Shown here: in pieces, positions 52,201-64,000 of the stretch
Numbering within the stretch: the first letter of the stretch is position 1
Layout: every line of letters begins with the position of its first letter
NCBI GenBank assembly: GCA_013397865.1
Contig: VZTI01002652.1
Coordinates: 3,982,075-4,046,074, forward strand
Direction of reading: 5' to 3'
Source of the DNA: Struthidea cinerea
Lineage: Eukaryota; Chordata; Aves; Passeriformes; Corcoracidae
Length of the DNA: 64,000 nucleotides
Notes under the pieces: generated by a model
The model's database searches: none
Seen by the model: only the letters and a program-made list of their open reading frames with translations
What the model was told of the DNA's origin: nothing
Made by a program: the position numbers and the translations under genes

Positions 52201-54510
52201 GCAGAGCGAACAAATAACTCACATGTCACATCACTGCACACAGCAACAATAAGGTGCATTCTGACTGGGTTTTAGCACATTACTAAGAACTGCATCACTG
52301 GTTGTCTCTGAGGATCTAACCTGGCTTTTTAGAGACATATTTCTTGACAGCCTGTCAAGAAAGGCTGGAGATGCACATTGAAGAAAGAATACCTTTAGCA
52401 TCTCATTTTTTAAGACATGATGAATTCTAATCTGGGCTGAGTCTCAAAAAGATCTGAACAAAAGGATGAATAGGAAGTAGCAAAAGAGGATTTACAAAGG
52501 TGGCTTTACAAAATGAAATCTTAAAGGCAGAATATGCAAAAGGAATTTTTTATGCATTGATTATAAAATCTGCTAGTCTAGTCAATATTTTAAAATAAAA
52601 GAAACTAATTTGCTACATTTATATAACTGTTAGATTTTTCAAAATGCTCTCAGCAGCTTCTTGGGAGACAATGAGAATTGTAGCAGCCAAACAAACGCGC
52701 ACACAAGGTTCACTGAAGTTCATTGACTGAGGAAAACAGATCCTCGTTGATGCTCACAAAACTCCAGGTCTCTGCTTGAACTTTCCAGCAATGGCTTCAG
52801 GCTGAAAAGGGGGCTTTGACTTGCTTTTGCATTTATTTTCTGCCTGGCATTGAGCAGATCAGTGGGTCCAGAGGAGAGAGGTGCTGAGTGGTGTGGGGAG
52901 CATATCCACCCTCCCTTGGAACTTTTGCTCTCCAAAGCCCCACTGTCAGTCAGGTTTGATGAGATCAGCAGCTTTGCCCTAGAAATGGGCTGGTTTGGGT
53001 TCCTACACAGAGGAAAGGATAGCTTAAAATAGACCTTGTCCCTTGTGTGGCAAGGCTAGGGAGGTTTTCCAAGGCTCTGTACCAGCCAAGTGCTGTGGCA
53101 CTTGCTGAGTCTGCCCAATGTCTGCAGCTCCCTAGTGGGAAGCTCTGCGGAAAACCCTGTTGTTCCTTTTATTTTAAAGAACGACTGAAGAAAGCCATGT
53201 GGTGGGGGAGTGATGTCAAATGCTAAAGGCAGAGGAACGGAACCAGTCTGGTCTACACTTGACACCACATCACTTACTGATTTTTTATGTCAAAAATGAA
53301 TGAAGTAAAGCACTGCTTTAATAAGGCTCCTTTGTTCGTCAGAAACATAACACAAAGCATTCAGAGTCACAAGTGGGGAAATTACGAAGGAAGAGGAGTT
53401 AAAGTGCACTTAATGCAGTTTTCCTTGTAGAAGCCATTCTTGTGACAGATGGCCTGGTCTTCCTGCCCTCCTAAAAGGAAAGAAATAATCCTGCAGGTGG
53501 GCAGTAAACAAAACTTCAACTAGATCGATTGTTTCAGGAGACACACCCTATGCTGAAGTAGCTAACAGCACTGGCTGACTAACCTCAAAGCCGGTCTTTC
53601 CTGTGAGGAAAGACCTTTTCCTCTATGCTGCTGCTGGAGAGTATCCTCTGGGGCTAACAGTGCCTGGCAATTAGGAAGCTGACTTCAACATCACAGCATC
53701 CAATGTGATATCTAACTTTGCCCTTGGGTCAACTGGTAACATCAAGGACATTACCTATTGGCTAACAAATAAGAAAAATGAGTCATGTTTGTAGAAATAA
53801 TAATATTCATGCAATGGCACAAAGATCTATAGGTTCTTAGAAAATTAAGAATACCAGATGTTACTGTTCTTTTCCAGTTGCCATGCAACCACAGCCACCC
53901 TGCTATGCTTCACCTTCCTAATCTCCTTAACAGCTAACTCTAAAACAAGTGCAATTAATTCCCCAATGAACCAGACAGGACACGACCCAGTCCCGTGCTT
54001 ACGGGACTACTTTGGTTGTTGGTACATAAACACTAAACAGATACAGCACCAGCACACAGCACAGCACAGAGCTGCTATTTTGTAAGGAAAGCACAAGTCA
54101 TTGTTGCAAACTGTGAACTTTCCTGTAGCACAGGTTCTTACGACTACTCCTAGCAGATACTCCTTATGCTGCTTAGGAGACAGTTTTGCCAGTTCTCTGG
54201 TGATCCAGGCAGCGTCTTACCCTAGAAACCCAGATAGAAATGAGTGTGCTGCACTTCAGCTGAGCAGCATGTAGAGTCATTAGGACACAAAAAGCCCACT
54301 TATGCCCTCTGACAATAGCTTTATGAATAATGATCATATTTTCTCTTTTAGGAGCAATGTCTCAGGTGATCTGCTGTGTTGTGGTTTTAAACAAATAGCT
54401 TCTGTACCATATGTATAAAAACATGATTGTTATAGCTGTGCTAAATCAGATCACTTCCATTATCAGTAAAATGGACGGTGAACACTTGCTTCTGCTTCTA
54501 ACAAATATTT

Positions 54511-54562
54511 GTTATATATGTTTATATATATACTATGTTATATATGTTTATATATATACTAT
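54511..54562. repeat. Perfect 26-bp AT-rich tandem duplication
   Basis: Two identical 26-bp units (54511-54536 and 54537-54562), each starting GTTATATATG and ending TATACTAT, lie head to tail. A degenerate partial third unit (gtttatag) follows. Perfect identity implies a recent slippage-type duplication or one still evolving. The units are made of TATA/ATAT words and can form cruciforms. No function is implied. Confidence 0.95.
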
Positions 54563-56724
54563 GTTTATAGTTTAGAGAAAGTAGAAACTACTCAAAAATC
54601 CCTTTGATTCTGATGTGGTTCTCATTTACACCAGGCATAGACCCATGATACTAGTATTTCTACATAGTTTCCTGACACAGTGCAGAGCTGTGAGCAGCTG
54701 CAGAAATTATTCAATTAGCACTGAATATGAAGATATACCAGAGTTTCTGATTCAGCATTTAAGATTGTATTGTAATGACTATAGATTTTACAAGTGACAT
54801 GCCAGTTTTGTGCAATGCCTTATTTCACAATATGGGTAAAAAAATACATGAAAGGGGAAAAAAGCTGTTCCATTTAATTTTCTGTGAATTCAAGCTTGGG
54901 GGGAAGCATGTATTTGCATATTAACTGTACAGGAATAATAATGATGACATTTAGTATTTCAAAAATTATAGCTTTCTGATATTTTTAAAGGTGTTCTTAA
55001 GTGATAAATACTTCAGTTAAGCACATGATAGATATGCTCTCAAGCACTTACAAGTGGTGCAAATTCTCTGTGCATCAGCTGTAGAAAATATTGCACTGGA
55101 AATAGCAACATATTTGGCTGTGCAATAGGGTAGTGTTAAGACCTTTCTTTTTCAGACCTGCTGTGACTGTCCTGTTCCCGCTCAAAACTTCTCATGATGG
55201 ATTGCTATTCATGCTTTCAGCCCACTGCCAGAAGACACCACATCCTCCCAACATAATCAGATTTCCCAGGCTGAGTTGTCCACTTCTGATATAGTGACCT
55301 TGACGATCCTGCAAAAGCCAGGAAAGAATTAAACAGCTACATGTGCCAGGGCCTCGTCTTCAGAATAACAAAATTTTGTGTTGGCTAAAGCACCAAGAAC
55401 AAACTCATGCCTGGGATTTTTCTTCCAATTATTTCCCCCAAAGGATTCAGATGCATGGCTGGAATGCAGCACTATAGCCTGCTGTGTTTGTCAATGAAGA
55501 GAAGAGCAGAACTGACTGGTTACTTCCAAAAAATATCAGCAAGGGGATGGTTACCTGTCAATCTGGGGATTTTAAGACAGAGGCTGATAGGAAGCAAGTG
55601 AGCATGGGCAGAGCTGTTAGAATTTCGTCAGTCTGCCAGCGAGCAGCATCTGAACTATGCTGTATGTAAGTCAAATAGATCTTACCCTTGGCTTCATGGA
55701 ACAAGTATGTACTTGTCCAAATTATGCTTTCATCAGTTCATCAGGGTTTTAGGGGTTGCCAGTTTTCATGCACTGTTATTCAAAGCAAGGTTCACAGAAA
55801 AAAATCACATGCCGTCTGCATAAAAACTCTGTGTAGCTGTGTTCTAGAGCCAACTCACACTTCAAAGTCAGAAATTATCACGTTAGGCTGTAACGTTTCA
55901 CAGCAGCAAGCACTGGTGCCACAATTTCCTATTTAGTGTTTTTCAAGCACATGGAAATGCACAAAAGAATTTTTCAGTGTCATACAAACTAATACACAAA
56001 TCAGTTAAAACCGTATTTTAACATCCTGATTATATACTTAGATTATTAATTGCTAGTCCAGCCCTCCACATATATTCCCATCTTATCATTACCTTGTTAT
56101 TGCAGTGGATGATAAGGGAAAAAGACAAGACAAACCTGAATGGTATTGCAGCCAGAGGGGCATTTAAAATATTGCTCTGCACCTGGGAAACAGGTTTAAT
56201 TACTGGTGCTGTCAAAATGTTTTAATATAAACAGGTTTCCTGATGGATCACATTTGCTTACTGTGAACTATCATCCCCCAAACACAATCCACTTTATGGT
56301 GGGGCTTAAAACGCAGGTATCGTAAATTAGAGCAATGAAGCTTTTATGATTAAAGATGCTTCATCTGCTTTTAATGCCTTAAATTATAGAAATTACAACA
56401 AGCCTTCACATTAAAATTTAAATAGGATTAAGAGTCTAAAACTCTCTATAAAGTAGGTGTCATAGGCCTGATTCATTCTGAGACAGTACAGAGTATAGAC
56501 ATGGGAGAAAGGCAGCTCCTACTTCTTTCTTTTGGGCGGCTTGGCATTGGCCTAGCCATTGGTGCGTATTAAAGAGAGACTGAGAGTGTCCTAACCTGTA
56601 CACGAGAGCCAGTCTTTGATGCACCAAGGGAATACTGGGACTGCCTCAGCCATGCCTTGTCTGTGGGATGGTGCTGCTCTCTCTGGAGCCTGTGCGAGCA
56701 GGCACCACAGAGCCGCTGCTGCTC

Positions 56725-56761
56725 GGTGCCCCTGCACGCTGCCCTGGGCCTCAGGGGCACC
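56725..56761. repeat. GC-rich inverted repeat, 10-bp stem
   Basis: GGTGCCCCTG (56725-56734) and its exact reverse complement CAGGGGCACC (56752-56761) flank a 17-base loop. The hairpin lies in a local GC-rich, CpG-containing islet (about 56660-56770) inside AT-rich DNA. Confidence 0.85.
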
Positions 56762-58570
56762 CCAGCACCTTTAAAATAGGCAGCACACCTCCTCCTCGCC
56801 TATTCCAAAAGAGGATTCACCACAAAAACACCTGCACGTGAATTCAGAGATGATTCTGATTACTCTGTTGTATTTGATTTATGTAAGCATCTTATCCTAT
56901 TCACGTTACTCCCGGTAATAAATTCTGAGAGCAGGTTTCATATCAAGCAGTGTTTGTCAAAAGTAGATTTAAAATCTGTAATTATAACATCTGCTCCCAC
57001 AACATATTTATATTCTGCTCATCCATTCAAGATACAGAAACATGGATCTTATTTGACCAGGCACCATTAGGTAAGGAAGCTCTGCTTTCAGATCTGCATA
57101 TTACCTCAGAATTTACAGAAAAAAAAAGTAAAATAAATGAAATTATTTCATGTAGGTGGTACATGAAAGAGGAACCTCAATTCATCTTATAAATTATTCA
57201 TGGTGAATTATTCACTTGACTCATATAGAGACAAAGAAGATGCTTTCTTATACTATAAAATCTACTCAAACTTAAAACCTGTATTAATATGAAGTGATGT
57301 GCGATTATAGTTGGAGATGTACTTTTAAATAATTTTTGTGAAATCTGACTTTTACTAAGGACACTTACTAAGTATGCACTCTATTCCCTGATAAGAGTAG
57401 TCACATGGAAAGCGTGCAAGTGAAATGCAGAACTCAAGAAAAACTGAACATCATACAGCTTGGTGGATCAAACAAGAAAAGTCCAAAACACTCTAAGAGC
57501 ATTCTTTAAGATTTCTGATTTCTGTTGTGAGGCCACAGCCTTCTCTGTGTGTACCAGAGCGGACTTTAGAAACTGTTTGTATTTTTTGGTAATACTTAGT
57601 AGTTAAGACTCGTAAGATCCTTCTGCTAAATTATGGAAAGCCAAAGCCCTGCTCCTTCCAGCCTTTAATCATGTTAACAATGGAACTGTGAACATTCCCA
57701 GATTTACCGCCAGATTTATAGTTCAGGTGAGTGAAAATCCATACATACCTGTATGTTAGCAGCCTTAGAAACACAGGAAGGAAAGTTATAGTCAACCAAG
57801 GTCAGTATCCCAACAGTGAAACACTTGTCAACCAATGCCCCACTGAAACAGAGTTCTGAATTCAAAACAATCCTTTTATTAGTAGAAATCTCTTCCGGAG
57901 CTTCACTACTCTGAGAATTTGGAACATTTTCCCCTTATTTCTGTTCTGTGTTCATTCATATTTGTACCATTTTGTCATGCTTCAGCATGTTAGGATCAGG
58001 ACTGAACTCGAAGATACTCTAAGTTTGATTAATACCCCACTTTCTTAGCTGAGACCCAATGTCACACATCTCACACTTGACTAAATATCCCTGTATCAGT
58101 GAAAACTCATCTCCAATAAAAACATCCTTTGCTGATCAAACATAACTGTGCTAAATGAGAGAAACTGAAGTATTCAGCAGCTCCAGAAACCTGTTCACAC
58201 GTATTAGCATGGACTGGAGAGCTGTAATAACAGCTTGCTACCTCCCTACTACACACACCAGCTAGTTTCCATGATGATCTCACATTTTAGGGCAATTACT
58301 AACACTAGGAAATCTGGATAGCTGGTGAAGCCATCTAGATGGTGGGATAGGATGGGACATAACAACCTTTCTGTAGTGAGGACAGCAGTAAACCCTTCCA
58401 GATTTACAAGATCATTGCTTCTTTGCCCAGGAAGCTTCTGGCCCACCAGCTCAACAGTTGGAAACCAATGTCAGACTTTAATGTCCCTTTCTCCAGTGAA
58501 CAGGGTGTTGGTGTGCAGTAATGAGGCATGGGCAAGGACCTTGCTTATCAGGTGGAAGAATGCAAAGCCG

Positions 58571-58576
58571 TTTATT
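58571..58576 (-). terminator. Poly(A) signal AATAAA of the putative LTR
   Basis: AATAAA on the - strand, followed by CGGCTTTGCATTC. It lies between the TATTTAAG box and the proposed U5, as expected for an LTR polyadenylation signal. The call depends on the LTR call itself. Confidence 0.45.
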
Positions 58577-58591
58577 GCACAGTCAGAATTC

Positions 58592-58599
58592 CTTAAATA
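58592..58599 (-). promoter_or_regulatory. TATA-like box of the putative LTR
   Basis: TATTTAAG on the - strand, followed about 16 bases downstream by AATAAA (58571-58576). In simple retroviral LTRs the TATA box sits just upstream of a short R region that contains or adjoins the poly(A) signal, which is the arrangement here. Its activity in the present genome is unknown. Confidence 0.45.
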
Positions 58600-59000
58600 C
58601 CAGCACCCAACAGGATATAACATCATAGAAACAGCAAAGATATTCACCACAGTGTCTCCCAATCACCTGGGGCATTGCACAGATTTTACCTAGTATGGTA
58701 ATAGGCAAACAATGCCCTATAAGGCCACAAACTACAATGAACACTTCTCATAGGCCCAGTCTGTCCATAAACACACAATCCTCTCTCAGTCCATCCCCGG
58801 TGACCTGGATGCACTCCCAGGGTCACCTCTGGGCCCAGGACAGAGGCCCTCTCTCTGATCCTCAGGGCCTATCTCTCTTCCAGCACACAGTGCACCCCAG
58901 CATCGGTGTAATACTGCTGGGCATGTTATGGGCTCCTCTTGGTCCAGTTTACCAGAACACCAATAGCTAGCCCTGGCAGGTAACAACAGATTACACCACA

Positions 59001-62000
59001 CCCTACACAGTATTAACCACGGTCTGCCATTAGACTTTTATGCTAACAGAGTCCATGTTTCCTGAGGAAATAGAAGGTAAAATCCAGTATTTTATGAATG
59101 AAGGGAAAAAGAAAAGAAAGTGTATTTTACCATTTAAAATCAAAACTGTATTTGCAATAAACTTATAAGAATGGGGATCAAATTGAGCTGCCAGAGTTGT
59201 CTAAAATCATTCAATGATATTCAAATTCATATGGTTTTCTCTCAATATTTGTTAAAATGCTTTATTTGTTTTAATCAGGGTCTTTTCCGTTGCTTCTGTT
59301 TACCAGTGGGATTAAGGCCAGTATGAATTTAGCCACGTACAGTCACGCTTCATTGCAATAGTAGGATTGTCACTAAGAAGAAGATTGATAAACTGATGCA
59401 AAAGAAACCTGATATGCAAAGTTGTGCCCAGGCCTCTTCAATAGGATGGCAGATATTTCATTCAGTTCCTTGGATTTTATTTAGAGTGATACAAATTTTG
59501 TTCTAAAGATAACTTTCTAATTCAATTTGTGAATAACTGCAAGATCTAAAATTATCTTATGTGTAATTCATTAATATTAATTGGTTTGAATTTCATCCAT
59601 AGAATTTAGATCACTGGTTATTTTCAAGGAAGTAGTATAAATCAGTAAGATAATCATTAAGTTGTGATGCAATTGTATTAATTTATTACATCATCCAACA
59701 CTAGTAGAGACATAGCTCTACTAAAATCAGAAACTCCTCAAGGAGTTTTTGAATCCTAACCAGATGATCTTCTGTCTTTAAACAGTACTTTTGCTTAAAA
59801 GTATGCTTTTTAGGAATGGTATGCCTTAGAAATGGCAATTAGAAGCTTTAATTATAATGCAGAATCTTAGCATAATTTGTCTCACCTCACCTACTTCTTC
59901 CTGTCAAGAAATCTGCATCTTTTTCACTTTCAGATATATTTTTATGATTACTACAGATTGAAAGCACAAAGTCTTTTGCGCTTTACTTTTACCTTTAAAC
60001 ATTTAATCCAAAGAATTAAATGCATTTGAAAAGGATTTTTTCCTTCAATAGACACATATTAGAGACAGGCCTAATTTGCATCTGTACCTTCATTTCCTTT
60101 ACAGACACTAGGAAAACAACCAATAATCTGCATGATTTTGGAAATTAAATAACTTAATGACAATTAAGAAGACAATTTAAGTCACTTTTTAGAAAACTTT
60201 TTCTAGGGAAAGATTATTGCAAGTTTCCACTCTTGAAGATCCAAAATGCAGCTATGAGATCCCTAGGTGACCATCTCCTAATCCAAACAAGGCAAAGCAG
60301 AGAGCAGGAAGCTCTGTGCCTCTGCTCCTTTCCTGCATATAAGCAGCCACTCTGCTTCTTCTAAAAGTAATCAAAAGGGATTTGGACACTGCTAGCAGAC
60401 AGACATAGAACTGTCATCACAATATTAAAACACAGAAAATAAATGTAGAACAATCCGAGAAAGTCTAGCCTTGAAAAATCAGTTTTTATCCTTCAGTTAA
60501 TTAATTCTGGAGAAAAGTTTTGATCAAATCTCATTTTTAACCTTGCTGTCAGTTGGTGAATTGGCCTGTTTTTCTCAAGTGGGTGTTGGCTGGTAGCAAT
60601 GTCTTATCTTATGTCGTGTATCTTCAAAGACTTCTATTTTTTAAAGGAAGACTTACACTGGGAAAGGACAGGAGGTCTTTTGAAATTACTGTACAATGCA
60701 TATATTTAAGTTTACTTGTAAGATGTTTCAAGACGTGTGTGCCCCACAGTGGGCCTCTCATGAAAGGTTTTTTTGATTTATCACTGAAGCAAGAATTTGA
60801 ATGTCCTTTTCAGAAAGGACAGCTTTTCGTAGAACAAGTTGTTTCATAAATACCAAGCAAAGTCATTATTTTTGTGTTCTTAACCCAACACTTCTATATT
60901 TTGGGAGGGAGGAGGTGAATACTGGCCAGCTAGTACTTACTACTGAAAAGGAAGAGAATTACTTTTGCTACCGTGAGAGGGACAGGATACTTACATCTGG
61001 AAAGTAGCTCTTGTTACTACTTTCTAAAATGAATCAGAATTACACTGCAGAACTGCACATTGCAGAGTTCTTTCTGTACTAAACATCAGCGTGGACATGC
61101 TCACATTTTATGGAGTGAAAACAAGTATGCATTTTTCTCTAGAGGACTGCACTGTGGGAACATTTGTGTTACAAATGTGACACATAATTTCATGTGCTTT
61201 GGGTGCTTTCTGGAAACTGACCCTGTACCCTAGATTTGAAATTTATTACGTATTAATTGCAGCTTTGAGTTTACATACAGCATAGCAGGCTATCTAGTAC
61301 TTAGATTTTTGTTAAGAAAAATCTTCTGGGAATGTGAAACACTGACTTTGGCAGTTCCTTTACCAGGAGAGAGAAATGCAAAAAACCACAGGCAAGTTAA
61401 TCTGCATCTGAGCTGTGTCAAATGTTGGATTGTGAGTGTCCATGATGCTTACCCAATTACTATTTTTTGTGAGGGAAGAGTAGAACAACAGTGCTAAAAT
61501 ACTGCACAGAAGTCAAAGCTAGCAAACTTTTACAGATAAAAGTGTCTTTCCAAGACCTTTCTACAAATTTTATAGGGTACAGACAAATAAAAACAATGTA
61601 CAGACAACTTAAATAATGGGTGGATTATTTAGGCCTTTGTATTATTGCTAAATGAGGTCATTTTCTGCATGGTTCTATGAGAACCCCTTGTTGAGAACAA
61701 AAGTTTTAAACAAGGCTTACCTATTGACAGTTGCTTTTGCAGGAGGCAAACTTAGTAAACTCCCATCTTTTCAAAGAAAATTTCAGTCTTGGATACAGAA
61801 ATTTTATTAAAATTTAAGATTCATCTCCTGTAAGCCAGCTGCAGGCTCTCTGCAAATATACCCTGAGACACTGTACACCTTGGATCCTTCTACAGAAGAC
61901 CAGAAGTTTTAATTCATGTTTTATAAATGTTGGTCAGGGTACTTGTATTTTCAATCCTTCTCCATAATCTCTTCCTCTGTGAAGTCCCAAGAGTAAATTT

Positions 62001-64000
62001 TTTCCCACATGAGGGTCAGGGTGGATGGATACAGAGCCAGAGCAGAAACAACGGCTGATCCCAGTAACAAGACGTGGCCCATACTCATGGATTGAACACA
62101 GGCTGAGGACTTCAAGGACTCCCAGCCTTTGAGAAGCTGGTCCCTACCATTAGCTCAGTGCCTCAATGCCTCAGAGCAACTCACTGGTGCAAACTGCTCT
62201 GGCTGTGACTGCTCAAAAACGGAAACTTAGACCACCACATACAAATTCCAGAATAGATATTTTTATAACCAGACTTGGTACAGAAGACAGATTTCTTGTA
62301 TTTTAGTGAGTGCCAAATATGATCCTCTCTATGGTCCTTGTTGTTAAACAGCAGAATGGTTAAAACACCACTAGAAAACCCGGACATCCATCTCCATCAT
62401 ATTTGCTGCATTGCTGCTACCTACCCTAACCTGTCCAGTTAAGCTTAGGAAGTTAGTTGCAGAATAAACCAATTTTTAAAATTTCCATAAGTTTTATTCT
62501 AATAAAAGATTAAAACTTTTTTTTGCTGTAAACACAATACAGCATCTGAAAGGATATTTTATCTGTGTGACAGCTGAAAATCCATTATCTGTAACGTGCA
62601 GCAGAAATTTCGCATCCGTGCTCATCATAGCATTAAGGGCCTGAGAAAAATCTATCCAGTTCAGTGACCTGTTAACCATGCTATTTGGTTGGACATAGCC
62701 GATGCTTTTTTGTTTGGATAAAACTCAGCTTTAAACATTTTTAAGATTTTTTTACCCTTTTAAGGGAAATACAAAAGATTTGCTGTACTACAGTGATATA
62801 TCACGCTAAAATGTTATGGTGGGAATCATTTAATTTGCATTGCCAAAAAAATTCCCTATACATCAAGGGAATCAGTATGTAAGAATTAAAATTGTGAAAA
62901 TATGGAACTTGCAAAGTACTTTAACAACTGAAATGGAAACCTTAAGGTCCACAGTTTTGAAACAGAGCAGCACCTGCAAATACAGAAAGGAACATTGTAG
63001 AATTTCAAAAGTCCCGATACACGTTTTCAACCCACATTTCTGTCAGTATGAATGTCATGCTGGACACATACATCTCCACCTTTAAGCTTTGGTCCCTCTA
63101 TTCCTTTGTTTGTAACACAGAAACAGTCCATACAGAAACAGTCCTCTGCGTAGAAACAGTCCATATAGAAAACAGGGCAACTTCTCACACCCTCTTATTC
63201 CAGGGTTTCTGCAGCCTTTTTCCTTGAGCCATTGCTCTGCCTGGATCTGAGCAGGCTCAGCTGGGGGCTGCTCTGAAAGAGCAAGGGCCGGCCCTGCAAA
63301 GCACTCTGTTTGGCAGCATCATTTGCTCTGTTGTGTACAGCAGCAGCTTGTCCTCTGACAGGCAGCAGCTCTGCAGGTTTTGTTGACTGTGGCTACAGGG
63401 AAAAAATCCCAAACAGTGATGGTTTTGGCTGCAGTCACATTGGAAGAAGCACAGTTATTCCTCTTCTCTCCCCTTCTGAGACTGACAATGTGCACCTTGG
63501 AAAGGTACTGTCCTTGTAAATGGACACAGACTCAGTAGTGCTTATTAGGCAGAACACAGAATACAATTTTGACATTGTGCTGTATTGATTATGGATGAAA
63601 TGCAGTGGTATCAATGAAGCTGCCTTCACTACTGACTGCTTCCCTTCATGTAAGATAAGACCATTCACAGCTAAAAGCTGTTTCTTCATCTGTCTTCAGG
63701 GGCCAGAATTATGGAGACACTTGTGCACCCACTAAAATCAAACTGGAATTATGTCTAAAACTTTTACACAGTCAGGCTGTTAATGACTCCAGAGCTCACA
63801 AGAAATCTACTGATGTTAAATTTAATGCTTTATGGCAGTATATTACAATAAGATTTGTACCCCTCCACTTAGACTTTCAGCTTTTAAGGCACACTGTTCA
63901 TACAACTCATGGATAAATTTTTCAGTGGGTGGGAGCATATTCAAGAAGAGATTAAGAGGAGAAGAAAGGTTGCAAAAGGGATTTGGATTTAGGGGATGAG
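59001..64000. other. AT-rich non-coding DNA after the LTR
   Basis: The sequence is strongly AT-rich, with short purine runs (for example 59099-59118) and no recognisable gene. A frame open for about 98 codons at 60553-60849 (+) begins at a TTG and shows no domain. A small minisatellite is present at 63119-63175. The patch at about 63220-63300 is GC-richer but too short and CpG-poor to be a promoter island. The last bases are purine-rich and run off the window edge. Confidence 0.6.
63119..63175. repeat. Short minisatellite, AGAAACAGTCC units
   Basis: Three units start with AGAAACAGTCC at 63119, 63134 and 63152, with lengths of 15, 18 and 15 bases. A partial fourth unit (agaaaacag) follows at 63167. 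The middle unit carries a different 3' half (tctgcgt). This looks like a small variable-number tandem repeat, probably polymorphic. Confidence 0.85.

Larger units (their letters stand above)
47544..58505. other. Non-coding DNA between third CR1 tail and LTR
   Basis: No supported gene. The stretch contains a run of 18 T, two adjacent small hairpins (49187-49230), a strongly C-skewed patch (about 50870-51110), a perfect 26-bp AT-rich tandem duplication (54511-54562) and a GC-rich 10-bp-stem hairpin (56725-56761). A 65-nt exon-like segment at 57662-57726 with a good donor is reported as a weak finding. Open frames here reach at most about 147 codons, coincide with C-rich composition and match no family I know. 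Confidence 0.6.
58506..59000 (-). mobile_element. Probable solo LTR of an endogenous retrovirus
   Basis: Read on the - strand, the segment starts TGTGGTGTAA (at 59000) and ends CACACCAACA (at 58506), giving the TG...CA ends of retroviral LTRs with imperfect inverted termini. Near its 3' end lie a TATTTAAG box (58592-58599) and an AATAAA poly(A) signal (58571-58576) only about 16 bases downstream, with about 65 bases left for U5. This compact U3-R-U5 layout resembles alpharetrovirus-like avian LTRs. The about 495-bp length fits an LTR. I see no gag, pol or env sequence on either side and no second LTR, so it would be a solo LTR. The 6-bp flanks (acaggg and ccctac) are not a direct repeat, so the boundaries or the solo status are uncertain. 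Confidence 0.6.

Noticed and set aside
58331..58342. Perfect 12-bp palindrome CCATCTAGATGG
   Set aside because: A palindrome of this length is expected by chance in tens of kilobases, and nothing around it suggests a site.
58201..59015. GTATTA at 58201 and again at 59010 as a target duplication of the LTR
   Set aside because: The sequence after the left copy does not begin with a CA/TG LTR end and the LTR-like content starts about 300 bases further on. It is probably coincidence.

Overview
The window looks like ordinary nuclear DNA from a bird. Three decayed 3' fragments of CR1, the dominant avian LINE, lie at about 39.69-39.99, 43.44-43.73 and 47.38-47.54 kb, all on the + strand. They carry the typical CR1 tail, which ends in a degenerate ATTCTATGATT-type motif. 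A compact LTR with an alpharetrovirus-like TATA/poly(A) layout lies on the - strand at about 58.5-59.0 kb. The sequence is AT-rich and poor in CpG, has few transposons, and holds no operons, ribosome binding sites or long open frames. CR1 also occurs in turtles and crocodilians, so 'bird' is an inference from element type and low repeat density. The species cannot be named.

No protein-coding gene, rRNA, tRNA or CRISPR array could be supported. The longest stop-free frames are about 110-177 codons, often without an ATG. None shows a recognisable domain, and such frames are expected by chance in 64 kb of AT-rich DNA. The window is best read as intergenic sequence or the inside of a large intron. 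A few exon-like or secreted-ORF-like stretches are listed as findings with low interest and explicit tests.

Layout: 1-39.7 kb is unique-looking, AT-rich non-coding DNA with short tandem repeats, A-rich tracts, small hairpins and one CTCF-like motif. From 39.7 to 47.5 kb, three CR1 tails sit at roughly 3.8 kb spacing, with GC-richer patches between and after them, including a possible old LTR near 44.1-44.4 kb. From 47.5 to 58.5 kb there are alternating AT-rich and C-rich patches, a perfect 26-bp AT tandem duplication and a GC-rich hairpin. The LTR follows at 58.5-59.0 kb. From 59 to 64 kb the sequence is AT-rich, with a small minisatellite near the end.

I found no convincing previously undescribed system. 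The findings are modest structural and evolutionary observations, each with a decisive check.
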